From: Phycisphaerae bacterium
GTDB taxonomy: Bacteria; Planctomycetota; Phycisphaerae; UBA1845
Assembly (NCBI GenBank): GCA_029260025.1
Contig: JAJDDZ010000209.1
Coordinates: forward strand, 1-34,685
Direction of reading: 5' to 3'
DNA: 34,685 nt
Part shown: piece after piece, positions 17,988-27,564 of the stretch
Numbering within the stretch: position 1 is the first letter of the stretch
How the letters are laid out: each line of letters opens with the position of its first letter
Notes under the pieces: generated by a model
The model's database searches: none
What the model saw: only the letters and a program-made list of their open reading frames with translations
What the model was told of the DNA's origin: nothing
Translations under genes and position numbers: made by a program

Positions 17988-19166
17988 TTATCGCCAAGCA
18001 ACCTGGGCGAAATTCGCAATAAACGCCGCATTGTCGGGGAACTTACTCATCGATCCCAGAAGTGTTTCCATCGCGCGAATCTCGCCCTGGTCCAGAAGCG
18101 ATCGTCGGATCTTGTATGAAACTTCAAGCGCCTGGGGAGAAAGCAACCGTTCTTCCTTTCGCGTACCAGAAAGGTTCAGGTCGATGGCTGGCCAAACGCG
18201 GCGGTTGGCCATCTCGCGCGAAAGCATGATTTCCATGTTCCCCGTCCCCTTGAACTCGTTGAAAATAACGTCGTCCATGCGCGATCCTGTTTCGATAAGC
18301 GCCGACGCCACAATCGTGAGTGACCCGCCGCCTTCGACGTTTCGGGCCGCCCCGAAAATTTGCTTGGGTTCGTTGAGCGCTCCTACAGAAAGACCGCCGG
18401 ACATGGTTCGTCCACCGCCGCCGCCCCGACCTCCGTAGCGCCCGCCGTTTCGCCCACCGCCTCCGCTGCGACCGTCGTCAACGTTAAAGGCCCGTCCAAG
18501 TCTCGTAAGGGAATCGAGCAAAATGAATACGTCCCTGCCCGCTTCGACCATACGTTTTGCTTTTAGGTTCATGAGTCGCGCGATTCGAACATGACTCGCC
18601 GTGTCTTCATCGTTGCTGCTGGAGACGACTTCGCCGTTGACGCTTCGGCGCATGTCGGTGACTTCCTCGGGTCGTTCGTCAATGAGCAAGACCATCATGT
18701 ATACGTCGGGGTGGTTGGCGGCGACACCGGCCGCCATCTGCTGAAGCAGGACGGTTTTTCCGGTTCGCGGGGGTGCGACGATGAGGCCTCGTTGTCCCAG
18801 GCCAATCGGGGTCATCAGGTCAACGATTCGCATCGTCGCTGGTCCGCCGTCGGTTTCAAAACGAACCGCCTGCTCCGGATCGATCGCAATGAGATCGTCA
18901 AACGGTTCGACGCTGTCGTGATCTTTTGGGTCGCGTTCCTGAATGGTCAGGACCTCGCCGACCTGGTTTTTCGCCTTCGCTCGTTTATCCTTGGCATGCT
19001 TGATGGTGCATTCAATCAGCTCTCCGCCCTTAAGTCCAAGGGAGCGTACGAGTTCTGGCGTCACGAAGGGGTCGGTCGGCTTGATGCGGTAGTTGGACTT
19101 CTGCTCTCGCAAGTACCCGCTTCCGCGGTCAGTTTGTTCATAGACGCCAATGAAGCTATCTGCCAT
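17988..19166 (-). CDS. rho: Transcription termination factor Rho
   Basis: GLIVAPPRTGKTVLLQQMA Walker A, LLIDERPEEVTDM, FILLDSLTRLGRAFN, FGAARNVEGGGSLTIVASALIETGSRMDDVIFNEFKGTGNMEI, SGTRKEE. Confidence 0.97.
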   Translation of the reverse strand: MADSFIGVYEQTDRGSGYLREQKSNYRIKPTDPFVTPELVRSLGLKGGELIECTIKHAKDKRAKAKNQVGEVLTIQERDPKDHDSVEPFDDLIAIDPEQAVRFETDGGPATMRIVDLMTPIGLGQRGLIVAPPRTGKTVLLQQMAAGVAANHPDVYMMVLLIDERPEEVTDMRRSVNGEVVSSSNDEDTASHVRIARLMNLKAKRMVEAGRDVFILLDSLTRLGRAFNVDDGRSGGGGRNGGRYGGRGGGGGRTMSGGLSVGALNEPKQIFGAARNVEGGGSLTIVASALIETGSRMDDVIFNEFKGTGNMEIMLSREMANRRVWPAIDLNLSGTRKEERLLSPQALEVSYKIRRSLLDQGEIRAMETLLGSMSKFPDNAAFIANFAQVAWR

Positions 19167-19284
19167 TGTCTTTTCCTATTTTAACATCGCGAATAATTCA
19201 CGAGGTCGCAATGAAAGCGAGAGTGCGTACGAATCTTGTCTGGCTCGAGTTGCCCTGCGCGGTCGTGCCTAGAGGATTCCCGAA

Positions 19285-19313
19285 CGTAAAGTATTATAAT
19301 CGCTTGCTTTACG
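19285..19313. promoter_or_regulatory. Inverted repeat CGTAAAG-N15-CTTTACG flanking a TATTATAAT core, upstream of rho
   Basis: Direct reading; perfect 7-bp arms around an AT-rich -10-like core. Function unproven. Confidence 0.3.
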
Positions 19314-19760
19314 GCGTTTTTCCCAACGGGTCGAATGGGTGGGACGTAGTTTCAGGCGTGGATCGAAAGATCGGTAACGCCCGCCTGACGTACTATTATA
19401 GCACAATCTTGCGCCACGGAAACTCCCAGAGACCATTGAAAATCAATCTTGACATTGGTTTAGACGTGCGCAGAATACCCCCCCGCTGATCGAATTGTTG
19501 GTCTCTCACTGTAGAGGCTAGTGGCTGAGCTCGCAGATTCGTTCATGCACTTTAAAGTTCGTGCCCGATAAGGGCGTAAGCATACTCCGCTACTAGGCGT
19601 GGTCAGCAGGGTTTGCGATGAGGGCGAGTACGGAGGACTTCTCCGTCAGCCAGAATTCGTTTTGCCCCGCTATGGCGGGTCGCAACGAAAGAGAGAATTT
19701 TTTAGCGAAATAGTGTGGAGCCGGTTCGTGCCGGTACCCGTTTAGGAGTAAGGGAACAAG

Positions 19761-19810
19761 CCGGGTTTGCCCGGTGCGGGACGGCGGATGTTTTCGTCAA
19801 CCGCGTCCCG
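19761..19810 (+). other. Consecutive strong stem-loops in the 5' leader of the small lipoprotein-like gene
   Basis: CCGGG-TTTG-CCCGG at 19761-19774, then CGGGAC(G)GCGG...CCGCGTCCCG at 19777-19810. Confidence 0.45.
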
Positions 19811-19862
19811 ATTGATGTTAGGTGAGCGAGTTCGCGAACCGTTTCTCAAAGGAGATCGACTT

Positions 19863-20063
19863 ATGAAGAAAAGCAGTTTTAAGGGAATGGCGTTGGTCGT
19901 GCTGACGTCTGGTTGCATGTTCGGTGCGTTTGGTTGCCTGAGCAATCTTCCAGGGCTCGTATTGCGTGCGCTTCCTGGTCAAATCGTCGGCGAACTCTTG
20001 ATTGACAGCGATGCAGTCTTCGACCTGTTCGGCGACAGCAACGACGCTACTGAGGTTCTCTAG
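19863..20063 (+). CDS. Small secreted/lipoprotein-like protein, hypothetical
   Basis: 66 aa: MKKSSFKGMALVVLTSGCMFGAFGCLSNLPGL..., Lys-rich N-terminus + hydrophobic core + Cys; RBS-like AAAGGAG upstream (19848 region). Start inside ORF 19767..20063. Confidence 0.65.
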   Translation: MKKSSFKGMALVVLTSGCMFGAFGCLSNLPGLVLRALPGQIVGELLIDSDAVFDLFGDSNDATEVL

Positions 20064-20162
20064 AGCCCTTCGTCGTCTAATCGATAAATCACAGAGGCGG
20101 GATCATCCGAGCTTTTCGGCTGGTCCCGCTTCTATTTGTTTTGCATAGTTGTCTACCAGTTG

Positions 20163-21035
20163 CTAGCAGTTAGGCCATAACGTTTCAATAACAACTGGAC
20201 GATGAAATGTCCCGGCGATCATAGCTCCGCCGTGATTGGGATCGTGTGGAAACGCGAGGAGCAGACCCTCTTCGAGGCATCGTTGGTAGATAACCTCTCG
20301 CTCCCGGATCGTATCAAGGGGGCGCAGGTCGTAGCTCATCACCCATCCGAGTTTCAAATGTGCGATCGTCGGCACCAGGTCTCCGACGAAGAGAAGATTT
20401 CGTTCGTTCCCGACGAATTCGGGGTGAAGCTGACACGTTGTGTGACCCTGCGACACCATCCATCTTACGCCTTCAATCGTAGGTCCGGGGTGATCCCCTT
20501 CGACAAATGAAAGAACGCCCGCATCCTCCACGGCGGCGAAGTCCGCCTGGACAAAGGACGCTCGATCTTTCGGTGTGGCGCAACGGGCGTGCTCCAGGTG
20601 CGATCGATGGACCCAGTGGCGGGCGTTTGGGAAACGCAGCGACGTCTTGCCCCCTGGCTCATCGTACCAATCGGTCAGTCCGCCGTTGTGGTCGAAGTGC
20701 AAGTGGGTGATCACAACGTCGGTCACATCGGCAAGACCCAGCCCCATTTCGCCGAGTTTGGTCGGAAGTGCGTCGGGATCATGCCGAATCGCGTATCTGG
20801 CGGCACTTTTCTTGTCCCATTTGCTTCCGCACCCGGTATCAACCACGATCAATCGGTTCGCGGACCTGTCGAGGGCGACCAGCGACCGGGCAGCAAGTGG
20901 GATTCGGTTTTGTTCGTCCACGTCGGTTACGTTTTGCCATAGAGCTTTTGGGACCACGCCGAACATCGCTCCGCCGTCGAGTCGAAGGGTTCCGTTAATC
21001 ACAGTGTGCAGCTCGTAGTTTCCGATTTTCAACAT
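20163..21035 (-). CDS. MBL-fold metallo-hydrolase
   Basis: 290 aa: VVITHLHFDHNGGLTDW (HxHxDH), VSQGHTTCQLH, LLFVGDLVPT. Confidence 0.92.
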   Translation of the reverse strand: MLKIGNYELHTVINGTLRLDGGAMFGVVPKALWQNVTDVDEQNRIPLAARSLVALDRSANRLIVVDTGCGSKWDKKSAARYAIRHDPDALPTKLGEMGLGLADVTDVVITHLHFDHNGGLTDWYDEPGGKTSLRFPNARHWVHRSHLEHARCATPKDRASFVQADFAAVEDAGVLSFVEGDHPGPTIEGVRWMVSQGHTTCQLHPEFVGNERNLLFVGDLVPTIAHLKLGWVMSYDLRPLDTIREREVIYQRCLEEGLLLAFPHDPNHGGAMIAGTFHRPVVIETLWPNC

Positions 21036-21131
21036 AGTGGTCTCATTTTAGCCAGTTAAGCTTCCTTACGCACGTCCCGGAATGACAACGAATGGTGTAG
21101 TTTCCGGCGGGAGCCGCTGTACAATAGAAAT

Positions 21132-22118
21132 ATGGCCGAGTCGATCGCAGAAAAAGCAAAGAAGTCGAGCGAACCGTCAAGAAGTGGAAAGGGCGTGTTC
21201 GGAAGCATCGCCCCAATTGCCCAGGAACCGCTGTCGGTATGGGAGCGGGTCTCTTTCGGGCTTGCTCATGCTGCCACTTCGGGGCTGCTGCTCGTCTTGG
21301 GGCTTAGGGGGTTATACCGGTTCGGTCAGGCGTTCGGGATTCTCGAATGGTCGTTGGACTACAAGCGTCGCCGCCGGTTTTCTCGAGCGCTGACCCGCGT
21401 CCTCGGTCGCAAGCCGACCAGAAGCGAGCGGTGGCGACATACTCGTCTTTTCTTCATGAGGATGCGCTGCGACAAGATGTTTTATCTGATCTTCGATCGT
21501 ATCCCGCGTGAACGTGCGGTGTCTCTTTTTTCGATAAGCGACCAGGATGCTTTCGACGGGGCGCTTGGGAGGGGGCGAGGTGTTTACTTGGCTGTCTGTC
21601 ATCACGGATCACAGCACGTGCTCGCCATGTTTCTTGCACTGATCGGTCAAAAACCCGCCGGCGTGCGAGATCGAAAAGAGGGGGGTCTTCGTCGGTACAT
21701 TCAGAAAAGATTCGACGACAAGTACCCGGAGTTTCGTAGGATGCGCGTGTTGTACTCAGACAGTTATCCGCGCGATATTTTTCGTTGTTTCGAGGAGGGG
21801 TATGTTGTCGGAAGCGCGATGGACATTTCGCGTCTCCGGTCGGGCCGTCAAAAAACGGAAGATGTTACAGTCTTCGGCGAGCGTCGACCATTTCTCAGCG
21901 GTCCGTTGCGCATCGCGATGCGCAGCGAAACGGTTGTTCTGCAGGCGTTCGTCATATCCGAACCAGGGTTTCATTACCGATTGGAAATCGTCGAGACGCT
22001 ATTTGATCCACAAACCCGCACAGACGACGCCCAGACACTCTCGGCGGCGATGCAGACGTACGCGTCAAACCTGGAACGCTTCGTGTCCGAATCGCCCAGC
22101 CAACTGAGTCGCATATAA
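21132..22118 (+). CDS. LpxL/HtrB-like lysophospholipid acyltransferase family protein
   Basis: 328 aa: GRGRGVYLAVCHHGSQHVLAMFLALIGQKPAGVRD, R-rich middle region, FGERRPFLSGPLRIAMRSETVVLQAFVIS. Confidence 0.7.
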   Translation: MAESIAEKAKKSSEPSRSGKGVFGSIAPIAQEPLSVWERVSFGLAHAATSGLLLVLGLRGLYRFGQAFGILEWSLDYKRRRRFSRALTRVLGRKPTRSERWRHTRLFFMRMRCDKMFYLIFDRIPRERAVSLFSISDQDAFDGALGRGRGVYLAVCHHGSQHVLAMFLALIGQKPAGVRDRKEGGLRRYIQKRFDDKYPEFRRMRVLYSDSYPRDIFRCFEEGYVVGSAMDISRLRSGRQKTEDVTVFGERRPFLSGPLRIAMRSETVVLQAFVISEPGFHYRLEIVETLFDPQTRTDDAQTLSAAMQTYASNLERFVSESPSQLSRI

Positions 22119-22154
22119 TGCCTCTTCGACTTGCTTTTCGTTTTTCGGCAAGTT

Positions 22155-22172
22155 CCTCGCGGACTCGCGAGG
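22155..22172. other. GC-rich stem-loop (CCTCGCG-GACT-CGCGAGG)
   Basis: Perfect 7-bp inverted repeat just after the acyltransferase stop codon; no T-run follows. Confidence 0.4.
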
Positions 22173-22270
22173 GATCTCAGGCGGAAGCCTCTCCGCGACG
22201 TAGTGTGTTCGCGCCGTCGTATCCTACTTGACGAGAATCCGTCGGCTGGTACTGTGATATTGAACTTGAT

Positions 22271-22343
<73 letters not shown>

Positions 22344-22455
22344 TTTTTCCCCGGGTCGCTAGCTCTTCGGTGCGTCGCGACTCGGGGTTATTTCTGCGCA
22401 GGCCAGGAGCGCGCGTGCAGGCAAGAGTATACGTGCTTCGAGACGTGGGGCCGCC

Positions 22456-23676
22456 ATGATCCGCCATCTCAAGACGCTTGGGCCAGGGCTTCTCGTGACC
22501 GCTGCCTTTGTCGGTCCGGGGACGGTAACGACTGCCACGAGCGCCGGCGCATCGTACGGGTTCGCACTCCTCTGGGCGATCGGATTTTCCGTAATCGCGA
22601 CAATCGTTTTCCAGGAAATGGCAGCCAGACTCGGGCTGGTGGCAAAGATGGATCTAGGGCAGGCTCTCCGCGAAAGCATCCCCAACCCTCTCGCCCGAGC
22701 GCTCATGGCAGCCCTGGTCGTTGGCGCGATCGCTGCAGGGAATGCCGCCTACGAGATGGGAAACATCGCGGGGGCAGCGATGGCGTTAGAGACGATCACC
22801 GGCGTGAGTTCTCGCGCGTGGTCGGTTTGCATCGGCGCAAGTGCAGCCGCGATTCTTCTGGTAGGAACCTACTGTCGGTTCGAGCGAATCCTCGTCGCGA
22901 TGGTCATCTTGATGAGTTTGACGTTCCTAGCAACAGCCATCGTCTTTCGCCCCGATGTTTCTGAGGTTCTCTCCGGGTTGTGTCGACCGACCATGCCAGC
23001 CGGGTCGCTAACGACGGTCATAGCTTTGATCGGTACAACCGTCGTTCCATACAATCTCTTTCTTCACGCCGGAGCAGTTCGTGCTAAGTGGGCGGGTGTT
23101 GATGACACTTCGTCAGCACTTCGCGCGGTTCGATGGGATACTGCGCTCGCCGTCGGGTTGGGCGGTGCGATGACGGGTGCGATCGTAGTCACCTCAGCCT
23201 CAGTCTTCGCGCCGGGTACGGAGATCACCAATATCGGGCAAATGGTCGAACAGCTGAGACCACTTCTTGGAGTGGCCGCTGCCCCGGTCTTTGCGATCGG
23301 ACTAACGGCTGCCGGTCTGACCAGCGCCATCACCGCACCTCTCGCAGCCGCCTATGCAACCGCTGGCGTACTCGGTTGGCGTGGCGGACTCGCATCGATG
23401 CGTTTTCGCTTGGTTTGGTTTGCGATTATCGTGATCGGAACCGGGTGTGCGGTTTTAGGGACCAAACCTGTGAGCGCCATCCTCTTCGCCCAGGCAGCCA
23501 ATGGCATCTTACTACCCATCGTTGCGGTCTTCCTAATCTTTGCGGTCAACCGTCGCGCGATCATGGGTCGCCACGTCAACGGCACGGTTGCGAATGTATT
23601 GGGCGTGGCGTCTGTGTTACTGATCTCAGGTCTAGCAGGTTGGAAGCTGTTTTGGATGCTCAGGGGTATTCTCTAA
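22456..23676 (+). CDS. Nramp-family divalent metal transporter homologue (divergent)
   Basis: 406 aa with about 11 TM segments; LGPGLLVTAAFVGPGTVTTATSAGASYGFALLWAI and IGTTVVPYNLFLHAGAVRAKW are the Nramp TM1 and TM6 regions. Confidence 0.85.
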   Translation: MIRHLKTLGPGLLVTAAFVGPGTVTTATSAGASYGFALLWAIGFSVIATIVFQEMAARLGLVAKMDLGQALRESIPNPLARALMAALVVGAIAAGNAAYEMGNIAGAAMALETITGVSSRAWSVCIGASAAAILLVGTYCRFERILVAMVILMSLTFLATAIVFRPDVSEVLSGLCRPTMPAGSLTTVIALIGTTVVPYNLFLHAGAVRAKWAGVDDTSSALRAVRWDTALAVGLGGAMTGAIVVTSASVFAPGTEITNIGQMVEQLRPLLGVAAAPVFAIGLTAAGLTSAITAPLAAAYATAGVLGWRGGLASMRFRLVWFAIIVIGTGCAVLGTKPVSAILFAQAANGILLPIVAVFLIFAVNRRAIMGRHVNGTVANVLGVASVLLISGLAGWKLFWMLRGIL

Positions 23677-24752
23677 GAACGTTCTTGCGATCGATCGCCT
23701 AGAGGCAGGGCAGTGGATCCGTCATCTCGCAACGAGTTGACCACATCAGTCGCCAACCACTTGGAAAGCTTTCGCGCTCCGTCAGCGTGCAGATGAACTG
23801 GATCAAAAAAATCAGCGTCTTCTAGGAACCCACTCGGCAGGCGAACGACTTGGGTTCGTGTCACGTAGGCGATGCGCTCGACCATCGCGAGATAAGGAGC
23901 GTTCGTCTCAGGGCGACTCCACGGAGCAGCGATCGACGTAACGGGGATCTCCAGAAGTCGAACCTCGATTCCGGCAGACTGAAGAAGCTCGACGGTTTGT
24001 TTCAGCGCCTCAGCAAGCGGTCCACGCCGCGAAAACCCGCTAGCCATCCGAGCCAACGTCTCATCATCCACCTCTGGCGGTGCGAGGCGCGGAAGTCCAG
24101 AGATATCGTCATCCCATCGCGCCCAACCGCGCTGCGTGTACGTTATCTTCGATCGTGGCGATGTCGGCGCACCCATCGCAACACGCCGAGCAAACGTTCT
24201 AATGTCATCCCATTGGTGGTAGCTACCCAGTAGTGACGTCGCCAACGTATCCCAAAATAGGTCCGACTCACACGCCCACGCGAGGGGTAGGTCTCTAAAC
24301 TCGCCGAGCGCACGTAAACCGTACAGCATCGTGTCCGTCTTGTTCGAATCAGCCACGGCAGGACTAACGCCAAGGTAGACGAGTTTCGGGTGGCGTTCGC
24401 TCTCGACGATCCGTCTCGCTAACAAGAAAATTGTGACCGTGCTCGCAGCTGACGTGGCCAGGTTCAGACTTCGTACAGGCCTCCCGCCAGCATCTAACGC
24501 TGTCTCGTCCACCGTGGCCGGGTCGATCCCGCACCACTCATGCGATGTTCCGAGAAAGACAACATCAGGCGTTTGGACCTCTGTCTCGTACAAGGCAAGC
24601 TTGCCGCGAATTATGTTGCGACCCATGTATGGATCAGAAACCTGAACCCATCCGACAGTCCAATCGCCGACCACAAACGCCGCCATGAATCCAAGCGCGA
24701 TTTGAATCGCATGCCAAGATGGTTCTCGATGATGTGCTCGTGTGGAATTCAT
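23673..24752 (-). CDS. SGNH/AlgX-AlgJ-like putative O-acetylation partner protein
   Basis: 359 aa: one N-terminal TM, DVVFLGTSHEWCGIDPATVDE, LARRIVES...LVYLGVSPAVAD, C-terminal DPVHLHADGARKLSKWLA; adjacent to an MBOAT gene. Confidence 0.7.
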   Translation of the reverse strand: MNSTRAHHREPSWHAIQIALGFMAAFVVGDWTVGWVQVSDPYMGRNIIRGKLALYETEVQTPDVVFLGTSHEWCGIDPATVDETALDAGGRPVRSLNLATSAASTVTIFLLARRIVESERHPKLVYLGVSPAVADSNKTDTMLYGLRALGEFRDLPLAWACESDLFWDTLATSLLGSYHQWDDIRTFARRVAMGAPTSPRSKITYTQRGWARWDDDISGLPRLAPPEVDDETLARMASGFSRRGPLAEALKQTVELLQSAGIEVRLLEIPVTSIAAPWSRPETNAPYLAMVERIAYVTRTQVVRLPSGFLEDADFFDPVHLHADGARKLSKWLATDVVNSLRDDGSTALPLGDRSQERS

Positions 24753-24764
24753 GTTGTCACCGCA

Positions 24765-26162
24765 TCAGAATTGAAAATAGATGAATGCTTCCCCCCCAGG
24801 ACTAATCAAAAAAAGCAACCAGCAACAGGCTCCCGCGAGCGCCCCCTGCGCGGTCGGCGGGAGCTGTCCAAATCGACGCCCAAGTGCTCGAAACAACGGG
24901 TGACAGTGGGCAACGGCGCATGCGAACACGATCAGAGCAATGCGTTTTCCGTGTACCGGCGCGGGCGAGAAGTTGGTGAGACTTGACAGCATTGACGTCA
25001 CCGTTTCCCAGTCCGGTGCTCGAAACAATAGCCACCCAAGGCAAGTTGCATGAAACATCAGGCAGGCGCGGACGATAGGCGCTGGCCCTGACGGGACACG
25101 TTCGGTTGCGGATTTGTGACGCCTGCGCAAGACGCGCTCGCCGATCAATAGCGCCGCATGATAAACACCCCAAGCGACAAACGTCCAAGCTGCCCCGTGC
25201 CACAATCCGCCCAGCGTCATCGTGATAAGAAGGTTGCGAACGGTAAACCACTGTCCGAATCTCGATCCGCCCAGTGGAATGTAGAGATAGTCGCGCAACC
25301 ACGTCGAAAGCGTAATGTGCCAACGCTTCCAAAACTCCGACGGCGATGTAGCGAGGTACGGGGCGTTAAAATTCTCAGGGAACTTCAATCCCAGCAAGTG
25401 ACCTATCCCGATGGCGCAATCGGTGTAACCAGAAAAGTCCATATAGATCTGAAATGCGTAGGCGTAGAGCGCAATCCAAGCTGAAATGCCGGTATAACCC
25501 GCCGGGTCAGCAAACACGACGTCAACATAAAGAGCGAGCGTGTCGGCCACGACCATTTTCTTGAACAGTCCGCGAAAAAGACGAAAGATCCCAGAGGAAA
25601 AATCAGCTTGTCCAAATGTCTGCTGTTCTTGAAGTTGCGGGAGAAGCTTCTTGCTGCGAACGATGGGTCCCGCGACAAGCTGCGGAAAACAAGACACAAA
25701 CACAGCGAAGTTGAGCAAACTCCGTTCAGCCTTCGCTCCGCGATACACGTCGATGGTGTAGGACATTGTCTGGAACGTGTAGAAAGAAATTCCCATCGGC
25801 AGAACGACGTTCAGCGCCGGAAGATCGCCCGCAATACCAATGGTTGCCAGAAGGGCTGTCACCCCTTCGCTGAAAAAGTTGTAATACTTGAACGTCGCAA
25901 GAACCCCGAGGTTGGTCCCGATGCTCAGTAGCAGTAGAGATTTCTTGCGCGACGACTCGTTCGATCGTTCGATCCACTGCGCACAACAGAAGTCCACAAG
26001 TGTGCTTAACGCCATCAAGCCGCAAAAACGCCAATCCCACCAGGAATAGAAAAAGTAGCTTCCGATAAGAAGTGACCACCGCCGACCCGATCCTCGCAGC
26101 GACCAATAGGTCACCAACATCACTGGCAGAAACAGTGCAAATGCGGAGCTATTAAACAGCAT
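24765..26162 (-). CDS. MBOAT family O-acyltransferase (AlgI-like)
   Basis: 465 aa: MLFNSSAFALFLPVMLVTYW, LPMGISFYTFQTMSYTIDVYRG, FPQLVAGPIVR, WHITLSTWLRDYLYIPLGGSR, TMTLGGLWHGAAWTFVAWGVYH. Confidence 0.95.
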   Translation of the reverse strand: MLFNSSAFALFLPVMLVTYWSLRGSGRRWSLLIGSYFFYSWWDWRFCGLMALSTLVDFCCAQWIERSNESSRKKSLLLLSIGTNLGVLATFKYYNFFSEGVTALLATIGIAGDLPALNVVLPMGISFYTFQTMSYTIDVYRGAKAERSLLNFAVFVSCFPQLVAGPIVRSKKLLPQLQEQQTFGQADFSSGIFRLFRGLFKKMVVADTLALYVDVVFADPAGYTGISAWIALYAYAFQIYMDFSGYTDCAIGIGHLLGLKFPENFNAPYLATSPSEFWKRWHITLSTWLRDYLYIPLGGSRFGQWFTVRNLLITMTLGGLWHGAAWTFVAWGVYHAALLIGERVLRRRHKSATERVPSGPAPIVRACLMFHATCLGWLLFRAPDWETVTSMLSSLTNFSPAPVHGKRIALIVFACAVAHCHPLFRALGRRFGQLPPTAQGALAGACCWLLFLISPGGEAFIYFQF

Positions 26163-26259
26163 GACGTACGCGGTTCCTCGGTGGTTACGTCTTGTTATCG
26201 GAAGGAGGCAATAGTAAGTTGAATAGAGGTCAATGCGCGGCGAGACTATCGGGACAGGC

Positions 26260-27564
26260 CTATTGGTCCAGAACCGGAACTTCAGAAAGCATCCGGCGAA
26301 CTTGCGTGAGCGACTCTACGAGTTGTCGATCAACGGTCAATAATGTCGTCCCTGCGACTTGTTCATCCACGGGTCCAACGTCGAGTGCGTGGCGTGCTCG
26401 TTGAATGCCCATCGTTTCATATTCGTCCAAAGAAATCACGATATCCGGCAAGATTCCCCAGTTATCGGTATCAAGATTGCCGGGCGTTCGATGGATGATA
26501 CGTCCGTCGGGCAGTTTGTAATGCGCGACCGTAAGCTTAATCGCACCGCCATGCCCGGTCAGCTCGATTCGATGTTGAACACTTCCTTTGCCAAAGCTCC
26601 GCTCTCCAACCACGATCGCACGACCCCGTGCCTGAAGAGCGCCCGCCACAATCTCTGCGGAGCTCGCCGAACTTGAATTGACCAGCACAACGATTGGAAT
26701 TTCGGTGATCGATCCCGGAGACGTCGCACGGTATTCCTTGATCGCCTGACGACGAGTCACCGTTGAAAGAATCGACCCGTCTGACAGAAAACGGTCTGCC
26801 ATAGCGATCGCCGAGTTCATTAACCCGCCCGGGTCAAACCGAAGATCGAGAATGATCCCGCGAACCCCGCCAACCAGTAGTTCCCGCAACGCCTCATCGA
26901 ATTGTTGCATTGTGCTAGCGCGAAAACTACTCACCCGGATGTAACCAATGCGATCCTCGCGATCGATGAAATAGTCCCAGCTGTCAGGTCCGCTTCGACG
27001 AAAACCGCGAACTGTTCGTACAGTAATATGCTCGCGCGTAATTGATAGCTTCTGCGGCTCATCTTCACCGGGATGGCGAACCAAGATTGTGATGACCGCT
27101 CCCACATCACCAGCTAGAAGTTCTTCCACGTTAAGAACTGACCGCCGTTCAAGGTCCACCCCATCGATGCTCAGAAGTTCATCCCCCGCCAGAACTCCGG
27201 CACGCGCCGCCGGTCCCCCTTCGATCGGCGCGATGACCACGAGCTTCCCTTGACGAATACCAAGCTCAATCCCGATCCCCTCAAACGCCCCCCGACTGCG
27301 CCGCTCAAACCTCGGCAACTCATTCGGAGCGATGTATCCGCTATAGGGGTCAAGTTGAAACATCATCCCCCGGATTGCACCGTCAACCAGGACGTCCGGC
27401 TCGATGCGCTCCACATACTTCTGCCTGGCGAGCGCGTCCACTTCAACCAGCGCGCTATAGGTATGAAATACCGAGTCCTGCTTCGCCATCATGGGCGGAA
27501 GTTGCAAGAACATCAGCGCCGTCACCGCGAAAATCGAAAGCCAAATCAATCCGCTCTTACCCAT
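26260..27564 (-). CDS. S41 family C-terminal processing peptidase (PDZ + tail-specific protease domain)
   Basis: PDZ GIGIELGIRQGKLVVIAPIEGGPAARAGVLAGDELLSIDG; LRFDPGGLMNSAI; VLVNSSSASSAEIVAGALQ; SFGKGSVQ. Start placed at MGKSGLIWLSIF (27564) inside ORF 26260..27645. Confidence 0.93.
   Translation of the reverse strand: MGKSGLIWLSIFAVTALMFLQLPPMMAKQDSVFHTYSALVEVDALARQKYVERIEPDVLVDGAIRGMMFQLDPYSGYIAPNELPRFERRSRGAFEGIGIELGIRQGKLVVIAPIEGGPAARAGVLAGDELLSIDGVDLERRSVLNVEELLAGDVGAVITILVRHPGEDEPQKLSITREHITVRTVRGFRRSGPDSWDYFIDREDRIGYIRVSSFRASTMQQFDEALRELLVGGVRGIILDLRFDPGGLMNSAIAMADRFLSDGSILSTVTRRQAIKEYRATSPGSITEIPIVVLVNSSSASSAEIVAGALQARGRAIVVGERSFGKGSVQHRIELTGHGGAIKLTVAHYKLPDGRIIHRTPGNLDTDNWGILPDIVISLDEYETMGIQRARHALDVGPVDEQVAGTTLLTVDRQLVESLTQVRRMLSEVPVLDQ

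Noticed and set aside
16270-18438. 722-aa plus-strand ORF
   Set aside because: Antisense to the C45-like gene and to rho; low-complexity Arg/Pro/Ser-rich translation with no family signal.
19690-19860. GEMM/c-di-GMP riboswitch in the leader of the small lipoprotein-like gene
   Set aside because: Hairpins are present, but I could not match the conserved GEMM core on the plus strand; kept only as generic structured RNA.
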